The notes under the pieces were generated by a model that saw only the letters and a list, made by a program, of their open reading frames with translations, did not search any database and was not told where the DNA came from. Of a stretch of DNA of 64,000 nt, positions 37,176 through 48,300 are shown one piece after another; the first letter of the stretch is position 1, and each line of letters opens with the position of its first letter. The position numbers and the translations under genes were made by a program. The stretch comes from Enchytraeus crypticus (taxonomy: Eukaryota; Annelida; Clitellata; Enchytraeida; Enchytraeidae): positions 1,275,501-1,339,500 of the forward strand of contig CAJHZI010000416.1 in the NCBI GenBank assembly GCA_905160935.1, read 5' to 3'.

Positions 37176-37789
37176 GATGATAGTGAAAAAATATTTATTA
37201 AAATTTGGAATCTACTTCAAATAATTAACCCTAACATGCCAGATATAACTGTAATTTTAAGAATCTGCTCCAGCATAAAGTTAATACTGTAGCTACTTCA
37301 AATATTTTGTTACAATAATAAATATGGCAAGTAAATGTGAGAATCATGCAATATGTATTTTATTAGCCATATTTCACAGTAAAATGCTTGTAAATTAAAA
37401 CAGTACAAGCCTTTCTTATATTATTAGCACCAGTTGAAGATAAGCTTCGAAATTCCTTAGACTGTCGGCTGTACATAGACTATTAAGTTGTAGGTAAAAC
37501 TTTCGGGTAATTTGTGAAAAATGAGTTACAATATTTACACTCACTCCACACAAATCGCTAGAAATAAGCCATGCTTAAATTGTTGACATTATTACCTAAT
37601 ATAAGGTACTATTAATAAAGTTTTTAAACAGTGATATAACTATTTTAAATTTTGGCTAACCACTCAAATTTTTGTAAACAAAAGAAATCAATTAGGGCTT
37701 CACATTAGCGTCGGCAGGATAGACATTAGATCAATGACAAAAATGATATTGTTTCCTTTCTAATCAATGTCATGTAATCTAACCCTAAT
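37176..37789. other. Intronic/non-coding stretch
   Basis: No exon found on either strand. Confidence 0.4.
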
Positions 37790-38075
37790 TAATAACAACA
37801 ATTAGGGTACTACAGTCATCAATGACAACATCGAGCACTATGGAGACAAAATCAAGCCGGCGAGCAAAAAGAAAGTCCAAAAACGGTAAAAATTCCATAA
37901 TCGAGAAAATCAGTCCAAAGTCAAGGGAATTAAATAAAAGGTGGTTCAGGCACAGGTCGTTGCTCATGGACACTGGATGGAAAAGAGAGATGGAAAAGAT
38001 AGGTCTTCAACTGCCTATGGAACTGCTCATAAGAAAGCAAAGGCCGATGCATATATCCGAAGATTGGATGTAAGA
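37790..38075 (+). repeat. Repeat family E, copy 2
   Basis: Shares ATGACAACATCGAGCACT, GAGACAAAATCAAGCCGG and GTCCAAAAACGGTAAAAATT with 24500-24700 and the fold-back element. A Lys/Arg-rich frame (37822-38073) runs through it and is most likely a repeat-derived chance ORF. Confidence 0.55.
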
Positions 38076-38104
38076 GAATTCCAGATCTGCATTTAATAAT
38101 CAGG

Positions 38105-38195
38105 ATATTTTAATGAATTAAATTTAATTTATTTAATTAGGATTATATTAATTCCATTAATATAATCCTAATTCAATTCAAATTAAATCCTAACC
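38105..38195. repeat. Short palindrome
   Basis: TTAATTAGGATTATATTAA and TTAATATAATCCTAATTCAA are inverse complements around TTCCA, with looser pairing outside. Confidence 0.75.
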
Positions 38196-38392
38196 CTACC
38201 CCCAACCCTAAACATGTATCTAATCCTTAAGTAAACTTCATTTAATAACTTCTTACACCAAAATAAATAAGTAAAACGATTTGTGTCTTTGATCTAATGT
38301 CAATCTGTCTATCAACGGTCCAGAAGTTGCAAAGAATATATTAAGAACTTAACTTAAATAAATAAATAACTTTACTTAATAAAATTAAAAGT

Positions 38393-38622
38393 TAACACGC
38401 ACTAGAGTGAAATGATCAACTATGTCGATATCTATCATTTTTAATATCACAAGTTTAAACCGTTAGGCAATTTAATCCATTTTCCGTATAATCAGTCCAG
38501 TGAATGTCCGAGATTTTACTCTCAGACAAAACGCGGCTGTGATTCGAACCCGCGAGAGTTCAACTCACCTCAGGGTCTGTCATTTAAAACTCCATGACGT
38601 TACCCCTACGCTATTGAGACAT
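38393..38622 (-). mobile_element. tRNA-derived SINE, family A, copy 3
   Basis: Minus strand carries TAGCGTAGGGGTAACGTCAT, box B GGTTCGAATC and the shared body ending CATTTCACTCTAGTGCGTG. Confidence 0.8.
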
Positions 38623-39077
38623 ATTAATAAATACTATTAAGAAATAATAAATATTAATCAGAATTCTCTGATTGCAACCTACAGGCATTGCAATTATAAT
38701 AATACTAGTAATATATTTTATAATAGTAACAACAATAATAACCTCTAGCATTTATAATAGGAATAATTATTATTATAAAACCCCGGGTTCCTTACACCGA
38801 AATTTTAAAATCAAAGAGAATATTTCAGATACTGTAAGAAAGCTAAATATCTCTTTTAAGAACCTTTGTCGATCCACTTGGAATAGTTTAAGAAATGCAA
38901 AAGAATAAAGGCTACCTTTCTTCTTTTTTCATTGTCATGTTTTTACTGAGGTTTAACATGACTTCATGTATTTTTAAAGTACATTTACCATAATCCATTT
39001 TAAACATGCTTATCATAACCTTATTTTTTACAACTTTCTAGATAATGTTAAACAATTGCTGAATTATCTAAATCGTA
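38623..39077. other. Intronic/non-coding stretch
   Basis: No exon recognised. Confidence 0.4.
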
Positions 39078-39338
39078 TCATTCCGAACTCCAATCGAACT
39101 CTTTTGAAATGGAAAGCAAACCGAACCCGAACCCTTGTTAGAAGGAAACCGAACCGAACCGAACTCTCAAATTGCCAACTTCTAACCGAACCCGAACCGA
39201 ACCGAACTTTCATTTTCAACAAACCGAACCGAACCGAACTCTCAAATTGTCAACTGCTAACCGAACCCGAACCGAACCGAACTTTCATTTTCAACGAGCC
39301 GAACCGAACTCTGGCAATTCATAAAATTCCCATCTCTT
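39078..39338 (-). repeat. Dispersed GAACC/CCGAA repeat, copy 3, with tandem ~69-bp unit
   Basis: Two tandem ~69-bp units contain CCGAACCGAACTCTCAAATT and CTAACCGAACCCGAACCGAA. Ends ATTCCCATCTCT, the inverse of the start of copy 2. Homologous over ~200 bp to 490-695. Confidence 0.75.
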
Positions 39339-40719
39339 ATTTAAACTACCCGTAGAAGCTTTTACGCATTTATTAGTAGCCTACTTTAACTGTAATATAG
39401 TAATTTCATAATTTTGACAAGCCGTCATAATGTGTTTAAAGTAACTTTCTATAGCTTCAAACATTTATTTTGTAGAATATATAGGCCAATGTGATGATTT
39501 TTTTATAGTCCTAAAAAACCAAAGTACTTTTCGTAGCAATCTAACATCTGCAACTTTTAACTATTTTATACTAATTTAACTTCTACGTATTAAAACTACA
39601 TTTAGTTAGACTAGCATTACATCACTAAAAGCACTCTCATACCAAATCCATCATAGAAATGAGGATAAGTTTCGGGGTCACGGTGAAGATGAAGCCGTTA
39701 GATTTAACAGTGTATGGTCTGGTCCTGATATCATACGTGGTGGTGCTGAGGATCATGTCAATCAGCCTAGATTCGTCGTTTACATAATCACGTCCAGTCT
39801 CCGTTCTTTGCTCTGCATAATCTTTATAAACAAAAACGTCTTTATTAGGCCTACATTGAGTGAAAATAGTAAGAGTTTTATGCGTATATTTTCTAATTAA
39901 TTTATAAAAGATAAAATCGGAGACTATTTTGTGATAGGCAATGGGACACCATCTAAAAAGCCATTTACGGAATAATTAAGGTTCATTACGTTTACCAATA
40001 TATAAACACGTATTGATTTGATAATTCTATACTAATCATGCATTTTATTAATTTCTCCTATTGTGCTATAGCTATAATTTATTTAGACATCTACTTTAGA
40101 TCTCAGTCATCTACAATGAGCATTAACTACTTGCATGAATGAATTTATGCGAATATTATAATTGACATAACTATATTCCTCACTGATGTGTTGTATCGTG
40201 TGTAACAAAAAAGGAAAATTGCTTAAAAGCAAAAAGTAACACATTATTAGATGAAGGGTCTTAAATAAATTATAAATATTTTCTGTAAAGGGCTTAAAGA
40301 TTATCATTATTTTACCTGTTTCAGCGAAGATGCCTGCAATAGATACCAAAACACTGAGAGTACATATTAGTTGTAGATAACCGAGAAATATTCCCGACAT
40401 ATTGAAAGAATATTGTAATTCGAAACTTTACTGCGAAATGTTGTTTCCGATTAATTCTGATAAACCATAAAGCATCTTGTTAGTAAAAAAAACGTTTTGT
40501 GCATTATATGCTAAGTCGTTATGGAGCAATTTGCTTGCTTTTTAAAGAATAGGCCTACGAATAAATTAAAAACTTCAAACAGCAAGATTTAAAATCTTAC
40601 CAATTATGAAGACCATGTCACGTTTCAATATGGACATTTGATAAAGAATTGAAACCTGTAGCTATTGTAAACAGGCTTGTAAATTTCTAGTAGGCCTGCA
40701 TGTAGCACAGATACGAGCC

Positions 40720-40905
40720 TGTAGGTATTTAAGAGTCTTAGAAATTATTCACAGGATCATATTCTCTACACCAGCTAAGAGATTTTGAGCAAGAGTTTTG
40801 AAACTATTTACAAGATCATATTCTCTTCACCAGCTAGGAGATTTCGAGCAAGAGTTTTGAAACTATTTACAAGATCATATTCTCTAAGAGATTTCGAGCA
40901 GAACG
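40720..40905. repeat. ~66-bp tandem repeat, three copies
   Basis: Units share CAAGATCATATTCTCT, CACCAGCTARGAGATTT and GAGCAAGAGTTTTGAAACTA; the last unit is internally deleted. Upstream (5') of the receptor-relic first exon. Confidence 0.85.
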
Positions 40906-40984
40906 GGTTCTGAATGCTCGAATTCGACGATTGACTTTTAGTTATGAATTTGTGTGACCCGATAATTTTATAAAATTGAAAGAA

Positions 40985-41120
40985 AATTAAATGACTGATT
41001 CTGAGGTGACGTGAAGTCTCGAGTGATTGAGTCCAGGTAGAACTGATCAGACAGGGGATATCTCGGCTATTCTTCGGATCGGTAAATGGATAACAAGGCC
41101 AGTCAACTGTATATTTGAGT
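40985..41120 (+). mobile_element. Degenerate tRNA-SINE family A copy
   Basis: GACTGATTCTGAGGTGACGTGAAGTCTCG and the following ~100 bp align loosely with the middle of the 29149-29385 copy, including the diverged CTCGGCTATTC block. Box A is lost. Confidence 0.4.
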
Positions 41121-41189
41121 CATCTTTTTGGTATTAGGCTTACGTGTGAAGGATTTTTTGTTTTGTACGAACCACTGATGAATAAGAAG

Positions 41190-41280
41190 TTAATACATAA
41201 TCGTTAAATCGTTGATATATAATCGTTATATCGTTTATATATAATCGTTAAATCGTTAATATGTTATCTTTAGATCGTTA
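41190..41280. repeat. ATCGTTAAATCGTTNATATATA tandem repeat
   Basis: Four irregular units of 20-22 bp. Confidence 0.8.
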
Positions 41281-41514
41281 ATATATTTTAATTGTATGTT
41301 TAATTAATCAAGTGATACGCAGCCTGCAGCAGTTTCAATAGTCAATGCGAAATATCAAGAGGATGCGCGTGTATAGTAATAAAGGTCAGAATAGCACAAA
41401 TATATTTTGGCTATTGAAATGCCATCAATGGTGACTAGGGAATAACTGAGGAAAATATTGGCAAACTATCTCGGACACCATATTCTTACTCAAGCTATAG
41501 GTAGATGTACAATT

Positions 41515-41625
41515 AAAATGCATTAAATTATGAATAACGACTATAAACAATGTTATAAACAATGCATTATATACGACTATAAACAATGTTATAAACAATG
41601 CATTAAATTATGAATAACGACTAGC
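41515..41625. repeat. Tandem duplication CGACTATAAACAATGTTATAAACAATGCATTA
   Basis: Two units, each containing ACTATAAACAATG and TTATAAACAATGCATTA, flanked by TTATGAATAACGACTA on both sides. Confidence 0.85.
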
Positions 41626-41724
41626 ATGTACATGTATTAATGAATATATCTCTCTTCATAAGGCCTGGCAGTAGACTGTGGGTGGGAATATGCATCTTTG
41701 TCCTGCCGCTTGGTTTATAGAATA

Positions 41725-41728
41725 CTAA

Positions 41729-41805
<77 letters not shown>
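41725..41805. repeat. (GA)n microsatellite
   Basis: About 38 AG units with one T interruption. Confidence 0.95.
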
Positions 41806-41807
<2 letters not shown>

Positions 41808-42635
41808 TCATCATGAAAGCTTATTTAACTGAACAGATTTAATCATTTCATTTTCTTCCATACTACAAATAAATAGTCTGAGTGATTTCTTGTAAGTTTT
41901 AAAATAGTTACATGTAACTGTTATTTAAAGCTAGTTAATAGCAACAATAGCAATTTAATCTACAAAAGTTTTGAAATGGTTGTGACATTTGTTACACAGT
42001 CGTAATACATTATTGGTAGTGTAAAACCAAAGACCAACTACAGTATTTATATTAATAGAACCTCTAAAAGATTCTAACTGAATTTTAATTTTAAACTTTA
42101 CATCTTAATCTTTATCAAACAGTAATAATAGAGCAGCTGTGACTGATGCATTTCGCTTAAAATACTGTTGATAATAAGCAGTTGTAGGCCTACACTCATT
42201 GCAGTTAAAGTCATGATGCTGGACTTTATTTAAATAGGCTGGTTTTATTAATTAGGTGTTATTGTGTGTAGCGATAAATTCGGGAAAAGTGTTTAACTCA
42301 GAGAGAATAGCATGATCGATATCTGAATGTGCATTTGTTGTCACTAAGACGGTGGCATAATAACGGCTTCCCAACGAAGTTAACACTTCCTGATATTATT
42401 TATTAACTTTAATTGCATTATTTGTTTGGCTTAATGAATCCTACAAATATTGTTTGACCCAATTCATATTCGCAAATCTATAACTTTTTTGTTATTTAAC
42501 TTTAACTTTAGTTTACATTTAAATTAACTTTCCTGAAGTTTGTGAAATTTGGCTGCTGATCAAGTCCGGTAAATTTCAGGAGCATCGGTCTACTCGTTTT
42601 TAGGGATTCGGGTTATAAAAACATAATATAAACAC
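41806..42635. other. Non-coding stretch
   Basis: No exon or named element recognised. Confidence 0.4.
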
Positions 42636-42643
42636 ACACGTAC

Positions 42644-42706
<63 letters not shown>

Positions 42707-42801
42707 CAGTATATACATATATATATATATATATATAGATATATTATATATCTATATATATATATATATATATAGTAGTATATATAGTATATCTATATAT
42801 C

Positions 42802-42837
<36 letters not shown>

Positions 42838-43006
42838 CATATATATATATATATTTGTATATGTACAGTATATATGTATATACAGTATATACATGTATGT
42901 ATATATGACATGTATATACATGTATATATGCCCGAATATATATTTTTATATGATATATTAAATTATATGTACAAAATATTATCTATATATATACTGTATA
43001 TATATA

Positions 43007-43075
<69 letters not shown>
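42636..43075. repeat. (TA)n cluster
   Basis: Long TA runs with GTATATACAGTATATAC and TACATGTAT palindromic interruptions. Confidence 0.9.
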
Positions 43076-43077
<2 letters not shown>

Positions 43078-43129
43078 TCTATGTATACAATAATAAATAA
43101 CATAATATTACACATTGAATGATATCTGT

Positions 43130-43181
43130 GTGTGCGTGAATGTGTGTATGTGTGTGTATTTGTGTGTGTGTGTATTTGTGC

Positions 43182-43220
<39 letters not shown>
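43130..43220. repeat. (TG)n microsatellite
   Basis: GTGTGT run with sparse substitutions. Confidence 0.9.
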
Positions 43221-43221
<1 letters not shown>

Positions 43222-43557
43222 CGGGACTGATAGGTCTTAAAACACAGGCCCATTTTATTCATACGAATATATTCACAAATATTGTGCAAAAACACTGTAT
43301 ATGGTATATGAATAATTTTTATTTTGAATTGTAGGCTATGTCCTTTACTATCATCTTGCAATTCACATGTCACTATGACATTAACTTTATAATTACAAGT
43401 TGTAATAAAGAATTATATTAATGAATTAAATAAATTTGCAATTATAAATAAATCATATCAACATGGCATTTGTCTCTAACACATAAATCCACTTCCAATT
43501 GTAATTAGGCTAAGTCAGTAAGTTATAATACGTTCGCAGATTATAGTGCTTGATGAT

Positions 43558-43653
43558 ATAGGCATTAGTCGTCCTTGAATTAATCTTAAATCTTTCTATC
43601 ATATTTTAATATGATAGAAATATTTAAGATTAATTCAAGAACGACTAATGCCT
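43558..43653. repeat. ~95-bp hairpin palindrome
   Basis: GGCATTAGTCGTCCTTGAAT and ATTCAAGAACGACTAATGCC are outer complements. Pairing continues through TTAATCTTAAAT and TATGATAG to a TTTTAA centre, leaving almost no loop. Could be a MITE or a structured RNA stem; no flanking duplication is evident. Confidence 0.8.
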
Positions 43654-43713
43654 CATTTCTTGTCTTCTTAGCTTGACTCGATGAACATATTGAAGAATAG
43701 CCTAGAGGGTCTA

Positions 43714-44663
43714 CAGGGTAAGTAAAAAAGTGATAAGACTTGCAAAAAGTTTGAATATCTTAGGCTATTGTTCATATTTTCAAATAAAACTTTTACCAAT
43801 TACTAAAGGACTAATTTTGGACAAGGGGGCCAATTTTCATCCATTTTAATACATAGATTGGCCAGTTATGAAAGTTTCAGCAGAGCAACCCCCTTTTTTG
43901 AATGTACTGTTAATAAAAATTATATTTAATATCATTTTTTGGCCCTGAAAAGGGTCATAGTGGTGGTTCAGAAAGAACCAGTTGTATCTGCTAGCATTAC
44001 TGTCTATTCGATATGCTTTCCTCCAGCTGCTACGCAAGACGGCAGTAGCTTTTGGAACGCTGGTACAGCCTTGTTGATTCCAACTTGAGGCACTCTCTCC
44101 CAAAATGATTATAGCACTTCCTGCAGTTCTGTCTTGTTTTTAGACTTCATCTGGTGTCTCTGATAGAGATGCAGCGTGGTTCCCCAGACATGGTAATCCA
44201 TAGGATTTTGATCGGGAGAGTTTGGAACATTCACTCTTCTTGATGAAATTGCGGATTTATCTCGCTGATCCATCCCTGTGCATGACGCCATGCATGAGCC
44301 GGAGCACCATTCTGCTGAAAGATGAAACCATTTGGTAGAAGAGCATTGCAATCATCGAAAAGCTTGGGAAGCAAAGTATTGACTTAATACTGAGCGTTTA
44401 CCTTTTCCTTCTCGCTAATGAAGTGCAATTTGCCCTTATCGTTATAGAAAACGCCATCAAACGTCATATTTAGGTAAAAAATGGGGGTTGCTCTGCTGAA
44501 AGTGCTATAACTGGCCAATCTATACATTAAAATGGATGAAAATTGGCCACCCCATCAAAAATTAGTCCTTTACTAATTGGTAAAGGTTTTATGTGAAAAT
44601 ATTAAAAATAGCCTGAGATATTACAACTTTTTGCAGGTGTTATCACTTTTTTTACTCAACCTG
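43714..44663 (-). mobile_element. Tc1/mariner-superfamily transposon, internally deleted
   Basis: Exact TA at both flanks (43712-43713, 44664-44665). Ends CAGGGTAAGTAAAAAAGTG and CAGGTTGAGTAAAAAAAGTG begin ~175-bp terminal inverted repeats. The minus strand retains the C-terminal half of a transposase: FDGVFYNDKGKL, FIFQQNGAPAHAWRH, SPDQNPMDYHVWG and PKATAVLRSSWRKA. The second catalytic Asp is replaced by Asn (AAT at 44309-44311 in the FQQxGAPAH motif), and frames shift between blocks. The N-terminal DNA-binding domains are missing. It is inactive but could be mobilised through its ends. Confidence 0.9.
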
Positions 44664-45300
44664 TACATTGTACGCAGATATTAAAACATTGCCTAAATTA
44701 CATAAAAGGACAGAAACATTTTATATTAAAGGACTATAAATACATGAGTTCCATTTTTCATCAAATCAACTAGACTTATTTGAAAGTTAGGCCTATAATA
44801 TACACTAAAAAATAGAAATAAACCATATGATAATAAAAACATTCATGTACACTGATGGAGAATTCAAATAAAGATCTAAAAATTGTCACAATGGAGCGAT
44901 TTTCTTTAAATATGTTAGTCTATTTTGGCAGTTTGCATAACTTCAAACTTAGGCAGTGTTCAATTGATAGACTTATAAAATTCGCAGGCCTATCTACGCA
45001 ATTAATTTAAGTTGAACGAATACATGTGTAGCAATTTTGCTTTAAGAGAGTGACAGGCAGTTTTTCTAATCGGTAGCTCGTTATTTATTAAGCCTATATA
45101 ATAATTTCTTATCAGCCTATCAAGCAAACGCAAGATAAACTCGGCCACCATTAAGAACAACACACAAGATAGGTATAACAAGACCTTCAATAGTTACTAT
45201 TGCAATTAAGTAACTTTCCCTGAAGACTATTTACACCAAATAGACCTATAGGCCTATATAGTAAAAAATTATCTTTTTGCATTATTTCAATTAACTGTCA
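44664..45300. other. Spacer and caspase 3' region
   Basis: No exon. On the minus strand an ATTAAA (45306-45301), 46 nt past the caspase stop, is a possible poly(A) signal. Confidence 0.45.
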
Positions 45301-45351
45301 TTTAATGTCCTTTTCTTTAAGATACCACCAAAACGATCATGGTAAAATGGT

Positions 45352-48300
45352 CTAAGCTGATTTTGGTGTAAAGTAAAGCTCTTTGGTTAGGGATGAGTCA
45401 TAGCATGGGACTTGAACCCTCTCGGCTGAGGGTCCACAGGTTTTAGCACTCAATTCCTCGCCTTCTTTAGAGCTGAATTTATCTGAAACTTTTTTAGTGA
45501 CTTGTCTCATCAGCACATTCAGTTCCAAACTGTGAGCATCTTCAGCTGTAAAAACTTCATGTAGAGTTCTAAAGAAAACACTTCCTTTCTTTTCATCGTA
45601 AAAGGAAGGGTGTCCTGTAAAATAAGGAAATGAAATTAACTAATTGTTAAATATCAATAACACTAATATTATTAAGCAACGAAATCAAGTAACGTACGTA
45701 GAAAGATTAAGTAGGCCCAACTAAAGTAGCCTAAGTAACGAAAGAAAGTAACGAAATCAAATAAATGTAATTTTTCGTACACTCAAAAAGTTTTTGACTA
45801 CGGATTCACTTCAGAAGGCCCATCAGGAACGTAAGACGTAGAAATTCGATAGACAGCCGATTTCGGTAAAAGGTTGAGACTAAAGCAGGTTGAGACTAAA
45901 GTTGTGAGATTATATAAATTTATAAAGTTAAATTTTAATCGATTACTGCCTAAAATATTTATTGGAAAAATAGGTTAACATTTTAGGTTAGAGATCATTA
46001 ATTTTAGTAACAACATATCATACCAGCGGGCGCGCTGTAGATATAGCAAAAGTCTGCCTCCATTGGAATCTTTACTGTCTTTCCTCCATCTGTTTGTATA
46101 TCAGGAGATTCCATCTCTTTTTCCTCACATGCCTTCAAAAATCATTGGCATCAAAATAAAGGTAACATACGACAACAGTTAAGACAGATGCTTATATTTT
46201 AGAAACATGGGTTAAAAGGGCTTGGCTATGGGTAGTAGGCCTACGTCAAGATTCTTTTTGAGACGTCTCGACACACTCGAGTTACCGTCACAAAGATTAA
46301 GTTACTGAACCCTGAGTGAGATTATAGTACATTGTCAGTAAACAACACCGTTAGCGCCACAGAGTAGAGTACAGATTGGGAGACTGGGTGGGAAAGGCGG
46401 AGGGTATTTAGCGGAGTGCCGTGTGTCTGGAGAATACAACGAAGACTGAATGATAAATTCTACAGATCAGTTGTTAGGCCAGAAATGATGTATAGTGCTG
46501 AGTTTTGGGCACCAAACAGGGAACATTTGCAGAGTTAGAATGTGGCAGAAATGAGAATGTTTGTGCTTAATATGTGGTATAACTAGGATGGACAGAATAT
46601 AAAATGAATATGTGAGGATGAATTGGAGTGTTGAGGGGATTAAGGATAGGTTGACTCAGTCGAGATTGAGATGGTATGGACATATTGTGAGAAAGGCAGA
46701 TGAAGATGAAGTTAAGAGAGTGTGGAGGGAAGAGCTGGATGTTAAGCTAGAGAGAGAGGCAGAACACAATTGACATGGTATGCGGTAAAAGAGATTTGAG
46801 AAATAGGGGATTGACTGATGATATGGTATGGTACAGACAGGAATTGAAAGATCTATTCGTATTCCGACCCTAGTTAAGTTAGAATTCAAGGGAAGATGAT
46901 GATGATGATGTCAGTAAACATCACAAAATGGCTTCATATGAGATTAATATATAATGCTTTCCTTCTTGTACCTCCATCTTTTTTCATATGTTCTTACTAT
47001 AAACAACATTCCGATTGCCAGAATTGTATAATAAGAATTGAGCAGAAAAAGCTGCACTAACCTACTAATTTTGTGTCATTAACATAAAGGATATATATAT
47101 ACGTATATATATATATATATGCGTATATATACGCAATACCTATATAAACTTATATGCTTATATATGCTTGTGTACAGTATATCCTTCTGAAAAAGGTAAC
47201 GGTTTTTAGTTATCCATATGGCGATACCATAATAGGCCAATTATTCCTGTTGGCTTCTAAAGTACTAAAAAAGTAAACTTGGATTGATTAGGTAGCTCTG
47301 TCCAATGTCCAATTAACCGAGAATAAAGTATATGTTACACACTGGAAGAATTTAAAATCCGTTTCCTACCTAAAGAGTAGAATGGTAATACCCGGACTAG
47401 GCCAATCTGGAAATTGACCCCTAAGTGAATCAAGCGCTGACCTAGTTATTCCGCTCACACGTATGCTTGTCCGTACTAATTAGCCCGAAGTATTAGTGGA
47501 TTTATGCGTCACGTGTGCACTAAAGTGGATGTTACTAATTATTCCGAGCAATCAGTTGAGCGATTGTCCTCGCTTACTACGTCATGTGACAACCAGATGT
47601 TACTAATTAGCCCGATGTGAACACTTATGTGGGTGCTACTAATTAGCCCGAAATATCAGTAGAGCAATTGTAGGTCAAACCAATTTTTGACAAACTAAAT
47701 GATTCATTGTTATTTAGAGGAGCAGGGGGTTCTCACCAGATGATTCACTGTATTATAAGTAATTAAACTATTTCATCCTGATTAATTAGGTCAAAGTTAC
47801 ACAAAAACTGAATAAGATGTCAGTTAACTTACATCAATCATTAATTCACACAAAAGTTTTCAATCTAATCCTCATGGCTGTTATTCAAATAATGTCTTAT
47901 TTTATAACTTTTTGTCTTTACTGTATTATTTTATTGTAATTATTTCACAAGTTGCAGAATTTGTATAAATAATTTAACTGTCCGAAATAATTTCTTGCCT
48001 TTGTAAAAATATTTTTAGTTGAATTAAACACACCCTCTTACTTCTAATGTTGTTAAAAACACGCCCTCATAATTTTAAACTTAGTAAAAACACATCCTCT
48101 TAATCCTAAAGTTGTTAAAAATACACCCTTACAATTTTGTACTCGATGAAAATACACCCCTAATTTATAATTTCTAATTGACCCGAAGAATCTGAGCGCT
48201 CAGTAGATCATATGACTATAGCACTTAAACTTATTGTTCATAAATTTTGTTTGATATAATCCTGATGGCTCCCTGTCCACTCTATAAAAACCACAAACAT

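Larger units (their letters stand above)
30049..40400 (-). pseudogene. Cys-loop / nicotinic acetylcholine receptor-like subunit gene, decayed
   Basis: Minus-strand pieces in the right order. Exon 1, 40400-40316: a start codon and 28-residue signal peptide, donor GTAAAA. Exon 2, 39821-39643: the N-terminal segment ESRLIDMILSTTTYDIRTRP, joined in phase 1. Exon 4, 34130-34021: exactly 110 bp, the conserved length of this nAChR exon, with DWTNEMIWWNKTLYSNV and VWYPKADL aligning to the W..-L-WN..-W-PD pattern. A Cys-loop/loop F exon ends at 33761 (TFDSLDLYYIREEYGTL, donor GTGAGT), but its upstream part needs in-frame TAA and TAG codons. The last exon, 30605-30049, has TM3, a ~75-residue loop and TM4 with the hallmark LDRLF. 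The 45-bp exon 3 and the TM1-TM2 exon were not found. Probably a pseudogene; a divergent working receptor with missed exons is the alternative. Confidence 0.6.

Noticed and set aside
37822..38073. Lys/Arg-rich 83-codon ORF
   Set aside because: Lies across repeat family E, has no family resemblance and is not conserved in the other copies' frames.
42963..43373. His/Thr-repeat frame and Cys/Val-repeat frame
   Set aside because: Translations of the (TG)n and (TA)n tracts.
47368..47373. ACCTAA/AAAGCC as the Polinton flanks (terminus at 47374)
   Set aside because: Starting the terminal repeat at the first matching base gives no target duplication; moving 2 bp inward gives a perfect CTAAAG pair and the canonical AG start.
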